In this document: positions 34,232 to 42,705 of the stretch, in pieces
Numbering within the stretch: position 1 is the first letter of the stretch
How the letters are laid out: each line of letters begins with the position of its first letter
Assembly: GCA_050943255.1 (NCBI GenBank)
Contig: JBMNOV010000006.1
Span: 1 to 54,481, forward strand
DNA from: UBA4844 sp050943255
Lineage (GTDB): Bacteria; Bacillota; Syntrophomonadia; Syntrophomonadales; Syntrophomonadaceae
Direction of reading: 5' to 3'
DNA: 54,481 nt
Notes under the pieces: generated by a model
The model's database searches: none
Told to the model about the DNA's origin: nothing
What the model saw: the letters and a program-made list of their open reading frames with translations, nothing else
Translations under genes and position numbers: made by a program

Positions 34232-34278
34232 CCTGCTTGGTATTTGCTATATTAGTTATACTGTAAAAAACAAGCAGG
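34232..34278 (+). repeat. Inverted repeat covering the murJ ribosome site
   Basis: CCTGCTTG (34232-34239) and CAAGCAGG (34271-34278) are perfectly complementary over eight bases with a 31-base loop. The right arm runs into the GGTGGAG ribosome site of murJ, so a folded mRNA could limit its translation. Confidence 0.4.
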
Positions 34279-34292
34279 TGGAGCTGAGGTTC

Positions 34293-35858
34293 TTGAGCGA
34301 TACAGGAAAACACGTAGCCCGGGCAGCGTTAATACTAATGATAACAGTTATCTTGTCAAGGATTTTAGGGTATGGCCGGGAAGTGGTTATGTATACTATA
34401 TTTGGCCAGAACTACCTTACCGATGCTTACCGGGCAGCTTTTTCTATTCCTGATTTTTTATATATGTTGTTGGTTGGAGGTGCGCTTAGTTCTGCTTTTA
34501 TTCCTGTATTTTCGTCTTGTATAGCTACTAATCGTACTGATGAAGGCTGGAAATCTGCCAGTATAGTATTTAACTATACCATGATCATTTTGCTGGTACT
34601 AACGGCAATAGCTTACCTTTATACTCGTTCTTTAATCATCTTGCTGGCTCCGGGATTACCGGCAGAGTATATAAACCTGGCAGTAACCCTTACTCATATC
34701 ATGTTTTTACAGACCTTTTTCATGGCCTTAAATGGGTTTGCTATGGGTATACTTAACTCCTATAACCAATTTGCTGCCCCTGCTATTGGCAGCTTGGTCT
34801 ATAACCTTTTTATAATTTTAGTTGGGGTTGCCCTGGTCAAACAGATAGGAATAGCAGCTTTTTCCTATGGGGTAGTAATAGGAGCATTCCTGAACTTTCT
34901 CGTTCAAATTCCTGCTTTGCGTAAGGTTGGCACCAAATACACCTTTTCTTTTGATTATAAGGATCAGGGTTTTCGACAAATTATGGTTTTGATGATTCCA
35001 GTTCTTGCTGGTCTGGGAGTAGTACAATTAAACCTCTTCGTTACCCAGAACCTTTCATCTAGTCTGGGAGCTGGTACTATAAGTGCCCTTAACCTGGCTC
35101 AGCGTATTATGAACCTGCCCATAGGTATTTTTGCTGTTTCTATTGCAACTGCCATATTTCCCACTCTTACTACCCTAACTGCCCGTGGGGAAATAGATAT
35201 GTTTAAACGCAGCAGTTCAATTGGCTTAAGAGCTATATTCTTAGTAACTATTCCAGCTTCTTTGGGACTTATGGCCTTAGGAGAACCATTGATCAAGCTA
35301 TTGTTTGAGCAGGGAGAATTTACGACATCTATGGTTACTGCTACCAATGAAGCACTGTTTTACTACTGTGTAGGTCTTTTTGCATATTCGTCCATTCAAG
35401 TCTTAAACCGTACTTTCTATGCTTTAAAAGATACCCTAACCCCGGTAATTGCTGCAGCAATTACTATTGGTTTTAATATCTTTCTCTCCCTGCAGCTAAT
35501 TAATCCTATGGGGCATAAGGGTTTAGCTCTGGCATATTCCTTGGCTGGTTTCCTCAATCTAATTTTTTTACTGGTGGTATTAAGAGTAAAGGTAGGAAAG
35601 TTAGGGGGGAGTAAAATTGTTTTAAGTTTAGGGATAGCAACTGGGGTATCATTGGTAATGTATGGTGTAGTTCGGCTAACAACAGTATATCTTCTGAATA
35701 TTCTCAAACTAGCCGTTAAGCTTAACTTGCTTATCAGCATAGGTTCAGGAATACTAGTAGGGGCACTTTTTTATGCTGTTTTAATTTACTTCTTTAAATT
35801 AGAAGAAAGTGAACTAATTCTTAATATATTAAAAAGGCGTTTACCCCGCAGGACTTGA
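34293..35858 (+). CDS. murJ: Lipid II flippase MurJ
   Basis: MOP-superfamily flippase that moves lipid II across the membrane for peptidoglycan synthesis. I chose TTG 34293, nine bases after GGTGGAG, giving 521 residues and 14 predicted helices. Diagnostic segments are SRILGYGREVVMYTIFG, LTDAYRAAFSIPDFLYMLLV with GGALSSAFIPVF, LNLAQRIMNLPIGIFAVSI, and the late FEQGEFT loop. It stands where Bacillus has yqxA-lepA adjacency, so it is an insertion relative to that order. It may serve vegetative or cortex peptidoglycan. Confidence 0.93.
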   Translation: MSDTGKHVARAALILMITVILSRILGYGREVVMYTIFGQNYLTDAYRAAFSIPDFLYMLLVGGALSSAFIPVFSSCIATNRTDEGWKSASIVFNYTMIILLVLTAIAYLYTRSLIILLAPGLPAEYINLAVTLTHIMFLQTFFMALNGFAMGILNSYNQFAAPAIGSLVYNLFIILVGVALVKQIGIAAFSYGVVIGAFLNFLVQIPALRKVGTKYTFSFDYKDQGFRQIMVLMIPVLAGLGVVQLNLFVTQNLSSSLGAGTISALNLAQRIMNLPIGIFAVSIATAIFPTLTTLTARGEIDMFKRSSSIGLRAIFLVTIPASLGLMALGEPLIKLLFEQGEFTTSMVTATNEALFYYCVGLFAYSSIQVLNRTFYALKDTLTPVIAAAITIGFNIFLSLQLINPMGHKGLALAYSLAGFLNLIFLLVVLRVKVGKLGGSKIVLSLGIATGVSLVMYGVVRLTTVYLLNILKLAVKLNLLISIGSGILVGALFYAVLIYFFKLEESELILNILKRRLPRRT

Positions 35859-35863
35859 TAAGC

Positions 35864-36151
35864 TCAAATCTGCTTTTCATCTTCCTCATCCGGCATTTCA
35901 TCAACATCAGGAATATAAGGTTCTCCAGCATCGTAAGCCACTACTATAAAAAAAATAATAATACCGATGATGGTAAACCATAAATCTATGTTGCCTGGCG
36001 TACCCCTAAGGCTGCTGCCGATAAACCATATGCCACTACCTGTAAATAGGAGCATTAACCTGCCAGCTTGATTTTTAATACGCATCCAGGTTCTACCTAA
36101 ATAAAGTGCCATTAGTATAAAAGGTAAAAGCAAGGCAAAAATTTCATACAT
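35864..36151 (-). CDS. Small membrane protein with acidic tail
   Basis: Protein of 95 residues from the ATG after AAGGG. Three hydrophobic stretches (about 4-20, 32-48 and 58-76) are followed by a very acidic tail (PDVDEMPDEEDEKQ). I do not recognise a family. It is on the minus strand, converging on murJ six bases away and divergent from lepA. The start a few codons upstream (TTG) is less likely. Confidence 0.6.
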   Translation of the reverse strand: MYEIFALLLPFILMALYLGRTWMRIKNQAGRLMLLFTGSGIWFIGSSLRGTPGNIDLWFTIIGIIIFFIVVAYDAGEPYIPDVDEMPDEEDEKQI

Positions 36152-36239
36152 TAGTAACAACCCTTTCTTAAGAGTTTTAAGACAAGATAAAAAGTCTATC
36201 GTAATAATAACACTTCATGATTACGATTGCTAACTACTA

Positions 36240-36248
36240 TGCTATATT
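36240..36248 (+). promoter_or_regulatory. Extended -10 element before lepA
   Basis: TGCTATATT (36240-36248) matches TG-N-TATAAT at all but one position and lies about 100 bases before lepA. No clear -35. Confidence 0.4.
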
Positions 36249-36351
36249 CAGCATATACTCTTCTTAGGTCTGAAATAATTGAAGAGGGTGATTTAATCGT
36301 TTATAATTTAAGTCATGATTTTTGGCATTATATGCCCCGGAGGAGAATACT

Positions 36352-38151
36352 TTGCAGAATAGAATTCGAAATTTTAGCATAATCGCCCATATAGATCATG
36401 GTAAATCAACCTTGGCTGATCGTCTTTTACAATATACTGGTGCACTGAGTGAGAGGGAAATGAAAGATCAGTTTTTAGATAAAATGGATCTTGAGCGCGA
36501 AAAAGGTATTACTATAAAATTGCAGCCTGTCCGTCTTAAATACCAAGCTCGTGATGGTCAAGAATATATATTGAACCTTATTGATACCCCGGGTCATGTT
36601 GACTTTACCTATGAGGTCTCAAGAAGTTTGGCTTCCTGTGAAGGGGCCTTGCTGGTGGTAGATGCCTCCCAGGGAATTGAGGCCCAGACACTTGCAAATG
36701 TGTATATGGCTATGGACCTTAACTTGGAAATTGTGGGCTTAGTTAACAAAATAGACCTTCCTGGAGCTGAGCCTGACTTGGTTAAGCAGGAAATGGAAGA
36801 TGTATTAGGACTAGATAAGGAAGAAGTAATACCTATATCTGCTAAGCTGGGCACAGGGATTGGTGAGGTGTTGGAGGCTATTGTCAAGCAGGTTCCTCCT
36901 CCCTCGGGGGATGAAAATGCCCCACTGCAGGCTATGATATTTGATTCCTATTTTGATTCTTATAAGGGGGCCATTTCATATATACGGGTTGTCAACGGAA
37001 AAATCAGCCGGGGTGATATTATTCGTATGATGTCAACCGGTAAAGAATTTGAGGTTAGCGAAATTGGCATACTTTCACCCTATATGACCGAAGTAGAGTC
37101 ACTTAGTGCCGGTGAAGTAGGATACCTTTCCGCTGGAATTAAAAATGTTAAGGATACCCGGGTAGGTGATACCATTACCCATGCATTAAAACCGGCAGAT
37201 TCTCCATTATCAGGCTACCAAGAAGTTAAACCTATGGTATACTGTGGGTTATACCCTTTGGAAAATAATGATTTTGAACGCTTGCGTGATGCTCTCGACC
37301 GTTTACAACTTAATGATGCTGCTCTATTTTATGAACCTGAAACTTCTGATGCTCTTGGTTTTGGTTTTCGTTGTGGGTTCTTAGGATTGTTGCATCTGGA
37401 AATAATCCGTGAAAGGTTGGAAAGAGAGTATGACCTCAGCTTATTAGCTACTGCTCCCAGTGTTGTATACAAGATTATCATGACTGATGGCATGGAAATC
37501 TTTATTCAGAATCCCACTCACTGGCCGCCAGCCCAGAGAACAGAAAAAATATTAGAGCCATATGTTAAGGCCTCCATTATGGTACCTAATGAATACGTAG
37601 GAACAGTAATGGAACTTTGCCAGGATAAACGAGGTAATTTCATAACTATGGAATACCTCACTTCTCAGCGTGTGATGATAAGCTACAAACTACCATTATC
37701 AGAGATTCTTTATGATTTTTTTGATTCCCTTAAATCCCGTACCCGGGGTTATGCTTCTTTAGATTATGATTTTAGTGGTTACGAAGTATCTGACTTAGTA
37801 AAATTAGATATTATGCTTAATGGTGAAATAGTTGATGCCTTAAGCGTTATTACTCACCGGGAACGTGCCTATCAACGGGGGCGAGCGATTACGGAGAAGC
37901 TCCGTAGGATTATTCCCCGGCAGATGTATGAAGTAGCTATTCAGGCTGCAGTAGGCAGTAAAATAATAGCTCGTGAGACCGTAAAAGCTATGCGTAAGGA
38001 TGTTCTGGCCAAATGTTACGGCGGAGATATTACTCGTAAGAAGAAGCTGTTGGAGAAACAAAAAGAAGGTAAAAAGAAGATGAAACAGATTGGGCGGGTA
38101 GAAGTACCCAAAGATGCTTTTATGAGTGTTATGAATATAGAAAATGAATAA
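36352..38151 (+). CDS. lepA: Elongation factor 4 (LepA)
   Basis: Ribosomal back-translocase/biogenesis GTPase, 599 residues from TTG 36352, which follows GGAGGAG by six bases. Motifs: AHIDHGKSTLADRLL (G1), REKGITIK (G2), DTPGHVDF (G3), NKIDLPGA (G4), SAKLGTG (G5). The LepA-specific C-terminus ends with FGQNILTHSFYG-type sequence on the opposite reading; here the sense end reads KAMRKDVLAKCYGGDITRKK. It is followed 36 bases later by hemW, as in many Firmicutes. Confidence 0.96.
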   Translation: MQNRIRNFSIIAHIDHGKSTLADRLLQYTGALSEREMKDQFLDKMDLEREKGITIKLQPVRLKYQARDGQEYILNLIDTPGHVDFTYEVSRSLASCEGALLVVDASQGIEAQTLANVYMAMDLNLEIVGLVNKIDLPGAEPDLVKQEMEDVLGLDKEEVIPISAKLGTGIGEVLEAIVKQVPPPSGDENAPLQAMIFDSYFDSYKGAISYIRVVNGKISRGDIIRMMSTGKEFEVSEIGILSPYMTEVESLSAGEVGYLSAGIKNVKDTRVGDTITHALKPADSPLSGYQEVKPMVYCGLYPLENNDFERLRDALDRLQLNDAALFYEPETSDALGFGFRCGFLGLLHLEIIRERLEREYDLSLLATAPSVVYKIIMTDGMEIFIQNPTHWPPAQRTEKILEPYVKASIMVPNEYVGTVMELCQDKRGNFITMEYLTSQRVMISYKLPLSEILYDFFDSLKSRTRGYASLDYDFSGYEVSDLVKLDIMLNGEIVDALSVITHRERAYQRGRAITEKLRRIIPRQMYEVAIQAAVGSKIIARETVKAMRKDVLAKCYGGDITRKKKLLEKQKEGKKKMKQIGRVEVPKDAFMSVMNIENE

Positions 38152-38186
38152 AGGAAACCGAGTGTTTTACTTTTCCTGAATCTAAG

Positions 38187-39359
38187 GTGATTAAGATATT
38201 TAACAATTCTAAATTGGAAATTAATAATTCCTTGGGTATGTATATACATATCCCTTTTTGTATTAAAAAGTGTTACTACTGCGATTTTTATTCCATACCC
38301 TGCCAAGAGAAATCTTATCTGGATAAGTATGTAAGAGCCCTAATAAAGGAAATACAAGCTCGTTATCAGCAAATGCCTAGTAAAAACATAGGAAGTATCT
38401 ACCTGGGAGGGGGGACTCCCAGTTTGCTTGAAGTTGATCAGCTTAAGGCTATACTTCAAGCTAGCCGGCAGTTTAATCTGGTACCTGGAGTTGAGATTAG
38501 CATAGAAGTTAATCCTGCAACTTTAACTAAGGCAAAACTAGAGGGATTGGCAGAAGTAGGTGTCAACCGGATTTCTATAGGGGTACAAAGCTTTTTTGAC
38601 GATGAATTAGCCCGGCTGGGCAGGGTACACAACTCTCTTGCAGTAATGGAAACAGTGGAGTTGTTGCATAACTGGGGTTGGAAAAATTTCAATCTGGACT
38701 TAATTTACGGACTGCCAGGACAGTCGCTGCCAAGGTGGAACCAAACCTTACAAAAGGCAGTTGCTTGTGAGCCTGCCCATTTATCTGTATATCTATTGCA
38801 ATTAGAGGAACAAACCCCGATGGGAAGAGATGTAGCTACGGGCAGGTTGCAAATGCTTGATGAAGATGAAGAATGGTATATGTATAATCAAGCTATGGAA
38901 TACTTAAAAAATAAAGGTTATATACAATACGAAATTTCAAATTTTTGCAGAAAAGGACGAGAATGCAGGCACAACCTGGTTTACTGGCAAGGCCGGGAGT
39001 ATTTAGGTGTAGGGGCGGGGGCTGTAAGCTATATTGATGGTTGCCGGATCCTTAACCAACCTAATTTAATGCAATACTGTGAAAAGTTATTTGAAGATAA
39101 GCCATGGCCTGTAAAAGAACTGGAACATATAACCGGCAGAGAATTAATGGTTGATGCTCTTCTGTTAGGTTTGCGCTTAAATGCAGGAATTAATCTTATG
39201 GAGTTTAGGCAGCGTTTTGGGGTAGATATTTTCAGCGAATTTAAAGAAGTTATTACGCATTATATTGAAAGAGGATTATTAATTATAGAGAATGGTTCTC
39301 TTAAACTTACTAATGAAGGTAAGTTTCTTTCTAATCAGGTTTTATGTGACTTTATTTGA
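38187..39359 (+). CDS. hemW: Radical SAM heme chaperone HemW
   Basis: Radical SAM protein of up to 390 residues, formerly annotated as coproporphyrinogen oxidase HemN. The 4Fe-4S motif is CIKKCYYC (Cys25, 29, 32 from the longest start), inside YIHIPFCIKKCYYCDFYS, followed by YLGGGTPSLL. The C-terminal half has the HemW pattern (GVGAGAVSYIDG). The start is uncertain: GTG 38187 overlaps an AAGGTG sequence, and most family members begin only a few residues before YIHIPFC, so 38214 (TTG) or 38238 (ATG) are possible. Confidence 0.9.
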   Translation: MIKIFNNSKLEINNSLGMYIHIPFCIKKCYYCDFYSIPCQEKSYLDKYVRALIKEIQARYQQMPSKNIGSIYLGGGTPSLLEVDQLKAILQASRQFNLVPGVEISIEVNPATLTKAKLEGLAEVGVNRISIGVQSFFDDELARLGRVHNSLAVMETVELLHNWGWKNFNLDLIYGLPGQSLPRWNQTLQKAVACEPAHLSVYLLQLEEQTPMGRDVATGRLQMLDEDEEWYMYNQAMEYLKNKGYIQYEISNFCRKGRECRHNLVYWQGREYLGVGAGAVSYIDGCRILNQPNLMQYCEKLFEDKPWPVKELEHITGRELMVDALLLGLRLNAGINLMEFRQRFGVDIFSEFKEVITHYIERGLLIIENGSLKLTNEGKFLSNQVLCDFI

Positions 39360-39379
39360 ATAATATATTAAGCAAGCGC

Positions 39380-39408
39380 TTGACAAAGAATATACCAGAT
39401 GATATTTT
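39380..39408 (+). promoter_or_regulatory. Sigma-A promoter of the hrcA-dnaK operon
   Basis: TTGACA (39380-39385), a 17-base spacer and TATTTT (39403-39408). The transcription start would fall about ten bases before the CIRCE element, so HrcA binding can block it. Confidence 0.85.
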
Positions 39409-39424
39409 TTTAGTAAAATACCAA

Positions 39425-39451
39425 TTAGCACTCAATAACCGAGAGTGCTAA
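39425..39451 (+). promoter_or_regulatory. CIRCE operator
   Basis: TTAGCACTC (39425-39433), nine bases, GAGTGCTAA (39443-39451): a perfect match to the consensus HrcA-binding inverted repeat. HrcA is encoded directly downstream. Confidence 0.98.
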
Positions 39452-39465
39452 CAGGCGGTGGTATA

Positions 39466-40491
39466 ATGACACTCGATGAAAGAAAAAAAATAATTCTGGA
39501 ATCTATAATAAAGGATTATGTAGAGACAGCAGAACCAGTTGGTTCACGAGCTATGGTCAAAAAACATGATCTTAAAATCAGTGCCGCTACGGTCCGTAAT
39601 GAGATGTCAGATATGGAGGATATGGGATTCCTGGAGCAACCTCATACCTCGGCAGGACGTATTCCATCGCAAAAGGGTTTTCGCTATTACGTGGATTGCA
39701 TGATGGAAAAAGAAAACCTAAACCAACAAGAGATTGGACTTTTATTACAATTGCTTGATGATAATTTTCAAGAATTAAACGAAGTAGTTCGGAAAATTGG
39801 CTATTTTCTCTCCCGGATTACCAATTACACATCTTTTATTATTATACCTTCACTTCCTTTAAGCAAGTTTAAATACTTGCAATTGATTCCTATTGAAGAA
39901 GGAATGGCTCTGGTATTGCTGGTAACAGATATAGGTGTAGTAATGCATCGTAAGATAGAAGTACCAATTTCGATGAAGCCTTCTGAAGTTGAGTTAGTCG
40001 GAAGATTATGTAACCAGATTTTAGCCGGGAAAAAGCTTAATGATATACAGCGTAGCGACCTGCAGGAGCTTAGGGAAGAACTTAAGCAGCGGAGAAGAGT
40101 GATAGATCGAATGCTTGAAGCGATAGATAATCTCTTAGATAATTCTAGTGAGGAAAAAGTAATAGTCAGTGGCGCACTTAATATAATGAATGAACCTGAG
40201 TTTAGAGATGTGGATAAATTAAAAAAGATTCTAACTTCTTTTGAAGAAGAAGACCTATTAAAAAATCTTTTTCCTGATGTTATAAATGATAATGTCAATA
40301 TTAGAATAGGTCAGGAGAATGAGACAGAATCTTTCAAAGATTTAAGCATGGTTTTTTCGGGTTTCAAAACCCAGGGAGAACAAGGCAAGATTTGCCTTAT
40401 TGGACCGGTACGCATGGAATACTGGAAGGCAGCCGGCACTATTGATTCAGTTCAACAGATAATTGAAGAATTAATTAAAAAACATTTTTAG
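39466..40491 (+). CDS. hrcA: Heat-inducible transcription repressor HrcA
   Basis: Repressor of class I heat-shock genes that binds CIRCE. The ATG at 39466 gives 341 residues; a GTG at 39445 lies within CIRCE and is unlikely. The N-terminal winged helix reads IIKDYVETAEPVGSRAMVKK and SAATVRNEMSDMEDMGFLEQ, followed by PHTSAGRIPSQKGFRYYVD. The C-terminal GAF-like part ends in the usual GPVRMEYWKA segment. It leads the operon hrcA, chaperonin, grpE, dnaK. Confidence 0.96.
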   Translation: MTLDERKKIILESIIKDYVETAEPVGSRAMVKKHDLKISAATVRNEMSDMEDMGFLEQPHTSAGRIPSQKGFRYYVDCMMEKENLNQQEIGLLLQLLDDNFQELNEVVRKIGYFLSRITNYTSFIIIPSLPLSKFKYLQLIPIEEGMALVLLVTDIGVVMHRKIEVPISMKPSEVELVGRLCNQILAGKKLNDIQRSDLQELREELKQRRRVIDRMLEAIDNLLDNSSEEKVIVSGALNIMNEPEFRDVDKLKKILTSFEEEDLLKNLFPDVINDNVNIRIGQENETESFKDLSMVFSGFKTQGEQGKICLIGPVRMEYWKAAGTIDSVQQIIEELIKKHF

Positions 40492-40507
40492 CGAGGAGGT
40501 TATTTTA

Positions 40508-42073
40508 ATGTCCGACAAACTCCTTGCCACTGATCAGGAAAAGGGTGACAAATTACAGGCTCTTTTAAGTAATACTAATGTAGCCCGGATTATATCCTCA
40601 ACCGTCGAAGGTACAATTGGGCCCCGGGGATTGGATATAATGATGGTTGACCGTTTTGGCGATGTGGTTGTAACTAATGATGGTGTTACTATACTAAAAT
40701 TTATGGAAGTTAGCCATCCTGTCGCCCACATGATAATTAATGCAGCCCGGGCTCAACAGGAGGAAATAGGCGACGGAACTACTACAGCTACTATAATTGC
40801 TAGTGCTTTGGTAGTTGAAGGAGCAGCCCAGGTATTAAAAGGAGTACCGGTTACCCGGGTAGTTGAGGGAATAAACATTGGCATACGAGCAACCCTTGAA
40901 AACATTGAAGCTAACAGGATTTTAATCAATTCACTAGATGATGAACGGCTGGTTAACATTGCTGCTGTTGCTGGTAGAGGTGAAAACGATTTAGCTGAGC
41001 TAGTCGTGGAAGGGGCCAGATTGGTAGGTAAAGACAGGTTGCTGGATCCAGATTATAAGTATGCTGATGCCGTTATCGCCCGGGAGGGTACCGAAAATCG
41101 CGTATTTAAAGGGGTAGTAGTAAACAAACAGCCAGTCAACAAGGAAATGCCTACTGCTATTCAAGGGGTTGTTATCCTGGCCGTTGATGATGCTTTACGT
41201 CCAGAAGACCTTGATCGCGAAGCCATGAAAACCGAGGCTGGTTTTCAATATTATCTTCAGGCCAGGCAACAATATGAGGATAATCTTATTCATCTGATTG
41301 GGCTTGGAGTAAATTTAATAGTAGTTGACCGCAATATAGATAGCATAGCTGAAGAAATTCTCACTGAAGCTGGGATAATGGTCTTACAAAGAGTATCATC
41401 CCGGGAGATGGAGAAGCTGTGCCAGCATACAGGAGCTAGAAAAATTAAGATCAGTGCCCTTAATCGTCCTGCCGAGGTACTAAAAAAATACCTTGGCTAT
41501 GCTGAGGTAGTTAAGTTTGATGAGAAACTAAAGCAAACATACATATATGGAGGGAAAGGGCAGAATCTGGCTACTCTAATATTAGGCGCCTCAACCGGAG
41601 AAGTCGTTGACGAACGTGAGCGTATTGCCCGGGATGCGGCTTCGGCAGTGCAGGCTGCCTTACAAGGTGGGGTAGTTCCTGGAGGAGGAGCTTTGGAAGT
41701 ATGGCTGGCCAGTCAACTAGAGGAAAAAGCCCGGGAAGCTGGAGGGATGAGTTCTTATGGTATACTTGCAGTACGTGAAGCATTACTCAAACCCTTTACC
41801 TGTATGGCCAGTAATTCTGGTTTTAATCCCCTAGAGAAATTAGGTAATATTATAGCTGCGCAGAAAAAGGAGGGAAAAAGTAGTATTACCTTTGATTCTG
41901 ATAGTGGCGAAATAATAGATGTGCTGGAAAAAGCGATATTTGACCCTGTTCTGGTGAAGCTTAAAGCAATTAAAACGGCCGGCGAAGTAGCAACCTCGAT
42001 TCTCCGGATTAATACAGTAATTAAAATGAAAAATGATGAGTCTGGTTCTGAAAACATTGATATCACAGAATAG
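40508..42073 (+). CDS. Group III (archaeal-like) chaperonin
   Basis: A 521-residue chaperonin of the thermosome/CCT type rather than GroEL. Key motifs: TIGPRGLDIMMVD (about 36-48), NDGVTIL (57-63), the ATP site GDGTTT (88-93), VDERERIARDAASAVQAAL with the catalytic Asp, and VVPGGGALEVWLA. Group III chaperonins were described in Carboxydothermus hydrogenoformans and some other Firmicutes. They have a built-in lid, so no GroES is needed, and they lie in the dnaK operon as here. The gene is 16 bases after hrcA and 11 before grpE, with GAGGAGG before the ATG, so it should be under CIRCE control and hand substrates to or from DnaK. Confidence 0.95.
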   Translation: MSDKLLATDQEKGDKLQALLSNTNVARIISSTVEGTIGPRGLDIMMVDRFGDVVVTNDGVTILKFMEVSHPVAHMIINAARAQQEEIGDGTTTATIIASALVVEGAAQVLKGVPVTRVVEGINIGIRATLENIEANRILINSLDDERLVNIAAVAGRGENDLAELVVEGARLVGKDRLLDPDYKYADAVIAREGTENRVFKGVVVNKQPVNKEMPTAIQGVVILAVDDALRPEDLDREAMKTEAGFQYYLQARQQYEDNLIHLIGLGVNLIVVDRNIDSIAEEILTEAGIMVLQRVSSREMEKLCQHTGARKIKISALNRPAEVLKKYLGYAEVVKFDEKLKQTYIYGGKGQNLATLILGASTGEVVDERERIARDAASAVQAALQGGVVPGGGALEVWLASQLEEKAREAGGMSSYGILAVREALLKPFTCMASNSGFNPLEKLGNIIAAQKKEGKSSITFDSDSGEIIDVLEKAIFDPVLVKLKAIKTAGEVATSILRINTVIKMKNDESGSENIDITE

Positions 42074-42084
42074 AGGTGTTATTA

Positions 42085-42660
42085 ATGGAAAATAAAAACA
42101 CGGAAAACCTTGATGATGTTATACTTAATCCAAAAACAAATAATGAAGAACAGCCAGGTGAGCAAGTTAGCAATAATAATGGCGCAATGCCAAACGAAAT
42201 TATATCACTAAAAAACCAGTTAGAAAAACAGCAGGAAGAGAGTAAAAAGTATTATGATCTTTATTTAAGGTCTCTAGCTGAACTGGAAAATTATAAAAGG
42301 CGCACAAACAGGGAAAAGGAAGAGTATAGCAAGTATGCTATCCTTCCACTAATAAAAAAGTTGTTGCCAATAGTTGACGACTTAAAAAGGGCATTAGAAC
42401 AATTTGCTACCAGCAAGGATCTTCAAGCGCTAAGTAAAGGGGTAGAAATGATTACCAGCAATCTACAGGAATTTTTAAAAAACGAGGGGGTAGAGCCCAT
42501 AGATGCTCAGGGAAAACCTTTTGATCCCCAATACCATCAGCCGCTAATGGTTGAAGAAAGCGATGAATATCCTCAAAACACAGTTATTGAAGAATTACAA
42601 TGCGGGTACATGCTTCACGACCGGGTTATAAGGCCTAGTCTAGTTAAAGTGAGCAAATAA
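42085..42660 (+). CDS. grpE: Nucleotide exchange factor GrpE
   Basis: Releases ADP from DnaK. The ATG at 42085 follows AGAGGTG and gives 191 residues. A long N-terminal helical, acidic/Asn-rich segment (to about 60) precedes the coiled coil (YDLYLRSLAELENYKRRTNR) and the beta-domain (PFDPQYHQPLMVEESDEYP; GYMLHDRVIRPSLVKVSK), all canonical. It is 45 bases before dnaK. Confidence 0.96.
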   Translation: MENKNTENLDDVILNPKTNNEEQPGEQVSNNNGAMPNEIISLKNQLEKQQEESKKYYDLYLRSLAELENYKRRTNREKEEYSKYAILPLIKKLLPIVDDLKRALEQFATSKDLQALSKGVEMITSNLQEFLKNEGVEPIDAQGKPFDPQYHQPLMVEESDEYPQNTVIEELQCGYMLHDRVIRPSLVKVSK

Positions 42661-42705
42661 CTTAATAATAAACGCTATATATGAATTTGGAGGTGTTAGT
42701 AAATA

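Noticed and set aside
39825..40298. Antisense open frame of 157 codons opposite hrcA
   Set aside because: The hrcA frame has clear domain motifs. The antisense product is rich in Ser and Leu with no recognisable motif and no ribosome binding site, so it is a shadow frame.
40508..42073. The chaperonin as a recent archaeal contamination or a misassembly
   Set aside because: It is tightly spaced within the hrcA-grpE-dnaK operon with native-looking ribosome sites, and this placement is known for group III chaperonins in Firmicutes.
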